From assembly GCF_032854445.1 (NCBI RefSeq), contig NW_027018187.1, forward strand, positions 1 through 62,101: 62,101 nt of DNA, in the 5' to 3' direction. A model generated the notes under the pieces. That model had not been told where the DNA came from. It worked only from the letters and a program-made list of their open reading frames with translations, and did not search any database. Positions 53,751 to 62,101 of this stretch are shown piece by piece; position 1 is the first letter of the stretch, and the number at the start of each line of letters is the position of its first letter. The position numbers and the translations under genes were made by a program. Source of the stretch: Liolophura sinensis (taxonomy: Eukaryota > Mollusca > Polyplacophora > Chitonida > Chitonidae).

Positions 53751-56497
53751 TTTCTCGTCACAAAATACGTCGGATTAGCCTCTTACCAGCAGCACTGGAA
53801 CTGTTTTTCCACTTTTGCATTTTTGCCTGGTCTTTTTGTTAATTGAAATCGGATACACTCTACCATGCGCAATCGCGACTGGTCGTTACTATATTCAACT
53901 TTTAACTATACGTTATGTGCCCTTCGGTAGCCCAGAAGACGTCAAATCTTTGGGCTAAGCCCATTTAACTCATCCAGCAATTGTCTTACTTTTAAGTCCA
54001 AGACAATCTCAATGTCTTTATCTACGTGTAGAAAAACCACACCATTCGTACATAAAAAAACACAATGTACTAGATACAGTCTGCTGTAAAAAGTACAACT
54101 GATCACTGAACCACATCTATAAGGTTCTAATAGATGCGGAATTGGGCCAGGCATCGGCAGCTGTTTAAAAAATTGCAAATTTCCCTGGTTTCCATGGAGT
54201 AAGAGCCGTTGCTGGGCACGTGACTATGACATCAATGATCATTCAATTGTCGCTACAGCCAAAAGTATTAGTCGGAGAGCAACGCGGTTTGCACCATTCG
54301 ATTTCTCGTCACAAAATACGTCGGATTAGCCTCTTACCAGCAGCACTGGAACAGTTTTTCCACTTTTGCATTTTTGCCTGGTCTTTTTGTTAATTGAAAT
54401 CGGCTACACTGTACTATGCACAATCGCGACTGGTCGTTACTATATTCAACTTTTAACTATACGTTATGTGCCCTTCGGTAGCCCAGAAGACGTCAAATCT
54501 TTGGGCTAAGCCCATTTAACTCACCCAGCAATTGTCTTACTTTTAAGTCCAAGACAATCTCAATGTCTTTATCTACGTGTAGAAAAACCACACCATTCGT
54601 ACATAAAAAACACAATGTACTAGATACAGTCTGCTGTAAAAAGTACAACTGATCACTGAACCACATCTATAAGGTTCTAATAGATGCGGAATTGGGCCAG
54701 GCATCGGCAGCTGTTAAAAAATTGCAAATTTCCCTGGTTTCCATGGAGTAAGAGCCGTTGCTGGGCACGTGACTATGACATCAATAATCATTCAATTGTC
54801 GCTACAGCCAAAAGTATTGGTCGGAGAGCAACGCGGTTTGCACCATTCGATTTCTCGTCACAAAATACGTCGGATTAGCCTCTTACCAGCAGCACTGGAA
54901 CAGTTTTTCCACTTTTGCATTTTTGCCTGGTCTTTTTGTTAATTGAAATCGGATACACTGTACTATGCACAATCGCGACTGGTCGTTACTATATTCAACT
55001 TTTAACTATACGTTATGTGCCCTTCGGTAGCCCAGAAGACGTCAAATCTTTGGCTAAGCCCATTTAACTCATCCAGCAATTGTCTTACTTTTAAGTCCAA
55101 GACAATCTCAATGTCTTTATCTACGTGTAGAAAAACCACACCATTCGTACATAAAAAACACAATGTACTAGATACAGTCTGCTGTAAAAAGTACAACTGA
55201 TCACTGAACCACATCAACAAGGTTCTAAAAGAAGCGGAAATGGCCAGGCATCGGCAGCTGTTTAAAAAATTGCAAATTTCCCTGGTTTCCATGGAGTAAG
55301 AGCCGTTGCTGGGCACGTGACTATGACATCAATGATCATTCAATTGTCGCTACAGCCAAAAGTATTGGTCGGAGAGCAACGCGGTTTGCACCATTCGATT
55401 TCTCGTGACAAAATACGTCGGATTAGCCTCTTACCAGCAGCACTGGAACAGTTTTTCCACTTTTGCATTTTTGCCTGGTCTTTTTGTTAATTTGAAATCG
55501 GATACAATCTACTATGTACAATCGCGACTGGTCATTACTATATTCAACTTTTGACTATAAGTTATGTGCCCTTCGGTAGCCCAGAAGACGTCAAATCTTT
55601 GGGCTAAGCCCATTTAACTCACCCAGCAATTGTCTTACTTTTAAGTCCAAGACAATCTCAATGTCTTTATCTACGTGTAGAAAAAACCACACCATTCGTA
55701 CATAAAAAACACAATCTACTAGATACAGTCTGCTGTAAAAAGTACAACTGATCACTGAACCACATCTATAAGGTTCTAATAGATGCGGAATTGGGCCAGG
55801 CATCGGCAGCTGTTAAAAAATTGCATATTTCCCTGGTTTCCATGGAGTAAGAGCCGTTGCTGGGCACGTGACTATGACATCAATGATCATTCAATTGTGG
55901 CTACAGCCAAAAGTATTGGTCGGAGAGCAACGCGGTTTGCACTATTCGATTTCTCGTGACAAAATACGTCGGATTAGCCTCTTACCAGCAGCACTGGAAC
56001 AGTTTTTCCACTTTTGCATTTTTGCCTGGTCTTTTTGTTAATGGAAATCGGCTACACTGTACTATGTACAATCGCGACTGGTCATTATTATATTCAACTT
56101 TTGACTATAAGTTATGTGCCCTCGGTAGCCCAGAAGACGTCAAATCTTTGGGCTAAGCCCATTTAACTCATCCAGCAATTGTCTTACTTCTAAGTCCAAG
56201 ACAATCTCAATGTCTTTATCTACGTGTAGAAAAACCACACCATTTGTACATAAAAAACACAATGTACTAGATACAGTCTGCTGTAAAAAGTACAACTGAT
56301 CACTGAACCACATCATAAGGTTCCAAAAGATGCAGAATTGGCCCAGGCATCGGCAGCTGTTTAAAAAATTGCAAGTTTCCCTGGTTTCCATGGAGAAAGA
56401 GCCGTTGCTGGGCACGTGACTATGACATCAATGATCATTCAATAGTCGCTACAGCCAAAAGTATTGGTTGGAGAGCAACGCGGTTTGCACCATTCGA
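52977..56497 (+). repeat. Hexameric higher-order repeat with truncated unit, copy 1 (3t-3-3-3-1-2b)
   Basis: Units start at 52977, 53751, 54302, 54851, 55399 and 55950, 3521 bp in total including the 301-bp truncated piece. Markers in order are ACGTCGAATTAG, the deletion junction at 53449, GGAACTGTTTTTCC with CTCTACCATGCG, GTATTAGTCGG, CACAATCTACTAG, AATGGAAATCGG and finally GGAGAAAGAGCC. The same order recurs at 58368. Confidence 0.9.
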
Positions 56498-57268
56498 TTT
56501 CTCGTCACAAAATACGTCGAATTAGTCTCTTACCAGCAGCACTGGAACAGTTTTTCCACTTTTGCATTTTTGCCTGGTCTTTTTGTTAATTGAAATCGGA
56601 TACACTGTACTATGCACAATCGCGACTGGTCGTTACTATATTCAACTTTTAACTATACGTTATGTGCCCTTCGGTAGCCCAGAAGACGTCAAATCTTTGG
56701 CTAAGCCCATTTAACTCATCCAGCAATTGTCTTGCTTTTAAGTCCAAGACAATCTCAATGTCTTTATCTACGTGTAGAAAAACCACACCATTTGTACATA
56801 AAAAACACAAGGTACTAGATACAGTCTGCTGTAAAAAGAACAACTGATCACTGAACCACATCAATAAGGTTCTAAAAGATGCGGAATTGGCCCAGGCATC
56901 GGCAGCTGTTTAAAAAATTGCAAATTCCCTGGTTTCCATGGAGTAAGAGCCGTTGCTGGGCACGTGACAAGACAATCTCAATGTCTTTATCTACGTGTAG
57001 AAAAACCACACCATTCGTACATAAAAAACACAATGTACTAGATACAGTCTGCTGTAAAAAGTACAACTGATCACTGACGCACATCAATAAAGTTCTAAAA
57101 GATGCGGAAATGGCCCAGGCATCGGCAGCTGTTTAAAAAATTGCAATTTCCCTGGTTTCCATGGAGTAAGAGCCGTTGCTGGGCACGTGACTATGACATT
57201 AATGATCATTCAATTGTCGCTACAGCCAAAAGTATTGGTCGGAGAGCAACGCGGTTTGCACCATTCGA
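56498..57268 (+). repeat. Composite unit with 326-bp deletion, copy 3
   Basis: This unit is 771 bp long with the same junction at 56968/56969. It is three bases shorter than the first two copies because of single-base losses, for example TTTGGCTAAGCC near 56697 and GCAAATTCCC near 56929. Confidence 0.92.
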
Positions 57269-58367
57269 TTTCTCGTCACAAAATACGTCGGATTAGCCTC
57301 TTACCAGCAGCACTGGAACTGTTTTTCCACTTTTGCATTTTTGCCTGGTCTTTTTGTTAATTGAAATCGGATACACTCTACCATGCGCAATCGCGACTGG
57401 TCGTTACTATATTCAACTTTTAACTATACGTTATGTGCCCTTCGGTAGCCCAGAAGACGTCAAATCTTTGGGCTAAGCCCATTTAACTCATCCAGCAATT
57501 GTCTTACTTTTAAGTCGAAGACAATCTCAATGTCTTTATCTACGTGTAGAAAAACCACACCATTCGTACATAAAAAACACAATCTACTAGATACAGTCTG
57601 CTGTAAAAAGTACAACTGATCACTGAACCACATCTATAAGGTTCTAATAGATGCGGAATTGGGCCAGGCATCGGCAGCTGTTAAAAAATTGCATATTTCC
57701 CTGGTTTCCATGGAGTAAGAGCCGTTGCTGGGCACGTGACTATGACATCAATGATCATTCAATTGTGGCTACAGCCAAAAGTATTGGTCGGAGAGCAACG
57801 CGGTTTGCACTATTCGATTTCTCGTGACAAAATACGTCGGATTAGCCTCTTACCAGCAGCACTGGAACAGTTTTTCCACTTTTGCATTTTTGCCTGGTCT
57901 TTTTGTTAATGGAAATCGGCTACACTGTACTATGTACAATCGCGACTGGTCATTATTATATTCAACTTTTGACTATAAGTTATGTGCCCTTCGGTAGCCC
58001 AGAAGACGTCAAATCTTTGGGCTAAGCCCATTTAACTCATCCAGCAATTGTCTTACTTCTAAGTCCAAGACAATCTCAATGTCTTTATCTACGTGTAGAA
58101 AAACCACACCATTTGTACATAAAAAACACAATGTACTAGATACAGTCTGCTGTAAAAAGTACAACTGATCACTGAACCACATCAATAAGGTTCCAAAAGA
58201 TGCAGAATTGGCCCAGGCATCGGCAGCTGTTTAAAAAATTGCAAGTTTCCCTGGTTTCCATGGAGAAAGAGCCGTTGCTGGGCACGTGACTATGACATCA
58301 ATGATCATTCAATAGTCGCTACAGCCAAAAGTATTGGTTGGAGAGCAACGCGGTTTGCACCATTCGA
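56498..58367 (+). repeat. Shortened higher-order repeat (3t-3-2b), lacks three monomers
   Basis: Units start at 56498, 57269 and 57818, 1870 bp in total. The unit at 57269 starts like 53751 (GGAACTGTTTTTCC, CTCTACCATGCG), but its distal part has CACAATCTACTAG and AATAGATGCGG, as in the type 1 unit at 55399, and it leads directly into the AATGGAAATCGG type 2b. This is a three-monomer deletion of the 3.52-kb hexamer by exchange within a monomer, with the switch between about 57430 and 57595. Confidence 0.88.
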
Positions 58368-59138
58368 TTTCTCGTCACAAAATACGTCGAATTAGTCTCT
58401 ACCAGCAGCACTGGAACAGTTTTTCCACTTTGCATTTTTGCCTGGTCTTTTGTTAATTGAAATCGATACACTGTACTATGCACAATCGCGACTGGTCGTT
58501 ACTATATTCAACTTTTAACTATACGTTATGTGCCCTTCGGTAGCCCAGAAGACGTCAAATCTTTGGGCTAAGCCCATTTAACTCATCCAGCAATTGTCTT
58601 GCTTTTAAGTCCAAGACAATCTCAATGTCTTTATCTACGTGTAGAAAAACCACACCATTTGTACATAAAAAACACAAGGTACTAGATACAGTCTGCTGTA
58701 AAAAGAACAACTGATCACTGAACCACATCAATAAGGTTCTAAAAGATGCGGAATTGGCCCAGGCATCGGCAGCTGTTTAAAAAAATTGCAAATTTCCCTG
58801 GTTTCCATGGAGTAAGAGCCGTTGCTGGGCACGTGACAAGACAATCTCAATGTCTTTATCTACGTGTAGAAAAACCACACCATTCGTACATAAAAAACAC
58901 AATGTACTAGATACAGTCTGCTGTAAAAAGTACAACTGATCACTGACGCACATCAATAAAGTTCTAAAGATGCGGAAATGGCCCAGGCATCGGCAGCTGT
59001 GTAAAAAATTGCAAATTTCCCTGGTTTCCATGGAGTAAGAGCCGTTGCTTGGGCACGTGACTATGACATTAATGATCATTCAATTGTCGCTACAGCCAAA
59101 AGTATTGGTCGGAGAGCAACGCGGTTTGCACCATTCGA
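58368..59138 (+). repeat. Composite unit with 326-bp deletion, copy 4
   Basis: This unit is 771 bp long with the junction at 58837/58838. It carries the ATAAAGTTCT variant shared with copies 2 and 3. It also shares GCTGTGTAAAAA with copy 2, while copy 3 has GCTGTTTAAAAA. Confidence 0.92.
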
Positions 59139-61889
59139 TTTCTCGTCACAAAATACGTCGGATTAGCCTCTTACCAGCAGCACTGGAACTGTTTTTCACT
59201 TTTGCATTTTTGCCTGGTCTTTTTGTTAATTGAAATCGGATACACTCTACCATTGCGCAATCGCGGACTGGTCGTTACTATATTCAACTTTTAACTATAC
59301 GTTATGTGCCCTTCGGTAGCCCAGAAGACGTCAAATCTTTGGGCTAAGCCCATTTAACTCATCCAGCAATTGTCTTACTTTAAGTCCAAGACAATCTCAA
59401 TGTCTTTATCTACGTGTAGAAAAACCACACCATTCGTACATAAAAAAACACAATGTACTAGATACAGTCTGCTGTAAAAAGTACAACTGATCACTGAACC
59501 ACATCTATAAGGTTCTAATAGATGCGGAATTGGGCCAGGCATCGGCAGCTGTTTAAAAAATTGCAAATTTCCCTGGTTTCCATGGAGTAAGAGCCGTTGC
59601 TGGGCACGTGACTATGACATCAATGATCATTCAATTGTCGCTACAAGCCAAAAGTATTAGTCGGAGAGCAACGCGGTTTGCACCATTCGATTTCTCGTCA
59701 CAAAATACGTCGGATTAGCCTCTTACCAGCAGCACTGGAACAGTTTTTCCACTTTTGCATTTTTGCCTGGTCTTTTTGTTAATTGAAATCGGCTACACTG
59801 TACTATGCACAATCGCGACTGGTCGTACTATATTCAACTTTTAACTATACGTTATGTGCCCTTCGGTAGCCCAGAAGACGTCAAATCTTTGGGCTAAGCC
59901 CATTTAACTCACCCAGCAATTGTCTACTTTTAAGTCCAAGACAATCTCAATGTCCTTTATCTACGTGTAGAAAAACCACACCATTCGTACATAAAAAACA
60001 CAATGTACTAGATACAGTCTGCTGTAAAAAGTACAACTGATCACTGAACCACATCTATAAGGTTCTAATAGATGCGGATTGGGCCAGGCATCGGCAGCTG
60101 TTAAAAAATTGCAAATTTCCCTGGTTTCCATGGAGTAAGAGGCCGTTGCTGGGCACGTGACTATGACATCAATAATCATTCAATTGTCCGCTACAGCCAA
60201 AAGTATTGGTCGGAGAGCAACGCGGTTTGCACCATTCGATTTCTCGTCACAAATACGTCGGATTAGCCTCTTACCAGCAGCACTGGAACAGTTTTTTCCA
60301 CTTTTGCATTTTTGCCTGGTCTTTTTGTTAATTGAAATCGGATACACTGTACTATGCACAATCGCGACTGTCGTTCACTATATTCAACTTTTAACTATAC
60401 GTTATGTGCCCTTCGGTAGCCCAGAAGACGTCAAATCTTTGGGCTAAGCCATTTAACTCATCCAGCAATTGTCTTACTTTTAAGTCCAAGACAATCTCAA
60501 TGTCTTTATCTACGTGTAGAAAAACACACCATTCGTACATAAAAAAACACAATGTACTAGATACAGTCTGCTGTAAAAAGTACAACTGATCACTGAACCA
60601 CATCAACAGGTTCTAAAGAAGCGGAAATGGCCAGGCATCGGCAGCTGTTTAAAAAATTGCAAATTTCCCTGGTTTCCCATGGAGTAAGAGCCGTTGCTGG
60701 GCACGTGACTATGACATCAATGATCATTCAATTGTCGCTACAAGCCAAAAGTATTGGTCGGAGAGCAACGCGGTTTGCACCATTCGATTTCTCGTGACAA
60801 AATACGTCGGATTAGCCTCTTACCAGCAGCACTGGAACAGTTTTTCCACTTTTGCATTTTTGCCTGGTCTTTTTGTTAATTTGAAATCGGATACAATCTA
60901 CTATGTACAATCGCGACTGGTCATTACTATATTCAACTTTTGACTATAAGTTATGTGCCCTTCGGTAGCCCAGAAGACGTCAAATCTTTGGGCTAAGCCC
61001 ATTTAACTCACCCAGCAATTGTCTTACTTTTAAGTCCAAGACAATCTCAATGTCTTTATCTACGTGTAGAAAAACCACACCATTCGTACATAAAAAACAC
61101 AATCTACTAGATACAGTCTGCTGTAAAAAGTACAACTGATCACTGAACCACATCTATAAGGTTCTAATAGATGCGGAATTGGGCCAGGCATCGGCAGCTG
61201 TTAAAAAATTGCATATTTCCCTGGTTTCCATGGAGTAAGAGCCGTTGCTGGGCACGTGACTATGACATCAATGATCATTCAATTGTTGGCTACAGCCAAA
61301 AAGTATTGGTCGGAGAGCAACGCGGGTTTGCACTATTCGATTTCTCGTGACAAAATACGTCGGATTAGCCTCTTACCAGCCAGCACTGAACAGTTTTTCC
61401 ACTTTTGCATTTTTGCCTGGTCTTTTGTTAATGGAAATCGGCTACACTGTACTATGTACAATCGCGACTGGTCATTATTATATTCAACTTTTGACTATAA
61501 GTTATGTGCCCTTCGGTAGCCCAGAAGACGTCAAATCTTTGGGCTAAGCCCATTTAACTCATCCAGCAATTGTCTTACTTCTAAGTCAAGACAATCTCAA
61601 TGTCTTTATCTACGTGTAGAAAAACCACACCATTTGTACATAAAAAAACACAATGTACTAGATACAGTCTGCTGTAAAAAGTACAACTGATCACTGAACC
61701 ACATCAATAAGGTTCCAAAGATGCAGAATTGGCCCAGGCATCGGCAGCTGTTTAAAAAATTGCAAGTTTCCCTGGTTTCCATGGAGAAAGAGCCGTTGCT
61801 GGGCACGTGACTATGACATCAATGATCATTCAATAGTCCGCTACAGCCAAAAGTATTGGTTGGAGAGCAACGCGGTTTGCACCATTCGA
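58368..61889 (+). repeat. Hexameric higher-order repeat with truncated unit, copy 2 (3t-3-3-3-1-2b)
   Basis: Units start at 58368, 59139, 59691, 60240, 60788 and 61341, 3522 bp in total, with the same ordered markers as 52977-56497. Numerous one-base changes separate it from that copy, such as TCTCTACCAG near 58397, CCATTGCGC near 59251, GTCCGCTACAG near 60187 and CGCGGGTTTG near 61322. Most are gains or losses of a base in a short run, which suggests lower consensus quality here. Confidence 0.88.
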
Positions 61890-62101
61890 TTTCTCGTCAC
61901 AAAATACGTCGAATTAGTCTCTTACCAGCAGCACTGGAACAGTTTTTCCACTTTTGCATTTTTGCCTGGTCTTTTTGTTAATTGAAATCGGATACACTGT
62001 ACTATGCACAATCGCGACTGGTCGTTACTATATTCAACTTTTAACTATACGTTATGTGCCCTTCGGTAGCCCAGAAGACGTCAATATCTTTGGGCTAAGC
62101 C
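61890..62101 (+). repeat. Monomer 112 (type 3), cut by the window end
   Basis: The first 212 bp of a type 3 unit are present. It has ACGTCGAATTAGTC, so it matches the composite units at 52977, 56498 and 58368. The window stops before the place where their deletion junction would appear. The array clearly continues beyond the window. Confidence 0.9.

Larger units (their letters stand above)
1..62101 (+). repeat. Satellite DNA array, about 550-bp monomer, 112 anchor-defined units
   Basis: The whole window is a head-to-tail tandem repeat. Using the conserved anchor TTTCTCGTGACAAA (or CGTCACAAA) as phase zero, units start at 1, 552, 1102, 1652, 2202, 2751, 3301, 3850, 4399, 4946 and so on to 61890. 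Almost all intervals are 546-554 bp, with one of 512 bp and four of 771-774 bp. All copies are in the same orientation, and no interval contains sequence unrelated to the monomer. Stop codons interrupt all six frames of the unit. Long uninterrupted arrays of this kind are known from eukaryotic centromeric and heterochromatic satellites. I do not recognise the family or the species, and the centromeric role is inference from architecture only. Confidence 0.97.

Noticed and set aside
1-62101. CRISPR array or bacterial repeat locus
   Set aside because: The repeat unit is about 550 bp with no unique spacers, no cas genes and no bacterial genes. The structure is that of a eukaryotic satellite.

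Overview
The window is one uninterrupted head-to-tail tandem array of a satellite DNA with a repeat unit (monomer) of about 550 bp. I see no supportable protein gene, RNA gene, CRISPR array, transposon or unique-sequence island. A conserved anchor (TTTCTCGT followed by G or C, then ACAAA) occurs 112 times, always on the + strand. Its spacing is almost always 546-554 bp; the exceptions are one 512-bp interval and four intervals of 771-774 bp. Every base falls inside a recognisable monomer. This is what eukaryotic centromeric, pericentromeric, B-chromosome or sex-chromosome heterochromatin looks like; the sequence alone does not identify the species or the chromosomal location.

The monomers fall into a few classes, most easily told apart in the 90 bp after the T-rich tract. 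Type 1 has AATTTGAAATCGG, then GATACAATCTACTATGTAC, then CATTACTATATTC. Type 2 has GGCTACACTGTACTATG and CTTTATTATATTC. Type 2b is like type 2 but has CATTATTATATTC. Type 3 has TACTATGCACAATC, CGTTACTATATTC and TTTTAACTATACG. In order from monomer 1 to 112 the classes read approximately: 1-2-1-2-1-1-2-3-1/2b-2 | 1-2b-1-2-1-2-3-2-1-2 | 3-2-3-2/1-1-1(del)-3-1-2b-2b | 2b-2b-3-3-1 | 2b-2b-3-3-1 | 2b-2b-3-1-2b-2b-1 | 2b-2b-3-3-1 | 2b-2b-3-3 | 2b-3-3-1 | 2b-2b-1-2b-2b | 3-3-3-1-2b-1-2b | 3-3-3-1-2b-2b-2b | 3-3-3-1-1-2b | 3t-3-3-1-1-1-2b | 3-1-1-2b | 3t-3-3-3-1-2b | 3t-3-2b | 3t-3-3-3-1-2b | 3(partial), where 3t is a type 3 monomer fused to a 301-bp truncated neighbour.

The layout is therefore a set of higher-order repeats (HORs) that change along the array. 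Positions 1 to about 8.8 kb are mostly a 1.1-kb dimer of types 1 and 2. About 8.8-15.4 kb is an irregular mosaic with chimeric and deleted monomers. About 15.4-35.7 kb is built from a 2.75-kb pentamer (2b-2b-3-3-1) with phase slips. About 35.7-43.4 kb holds two related 3.85-kb heptamers. About 43.4-62.1 kb is built from larger units, settling into a 3.52-kb hexamer marked by a shared 326-bp deletion junction seen four times.

Several stretches (about 21.6-26.0, 44.7-45.3, 50.0-51.4 and 58.4-62.1 kb) carry many single-base insertions and deletions relative to clean copies of the same HOR elsewhere in the window. These look more like consensus or assembly error than biology. All the short open reading frames in the array are recurring by-products of the repeat. 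The interest of the window lies in satellite architecture and evolution, not in encoded proteins.
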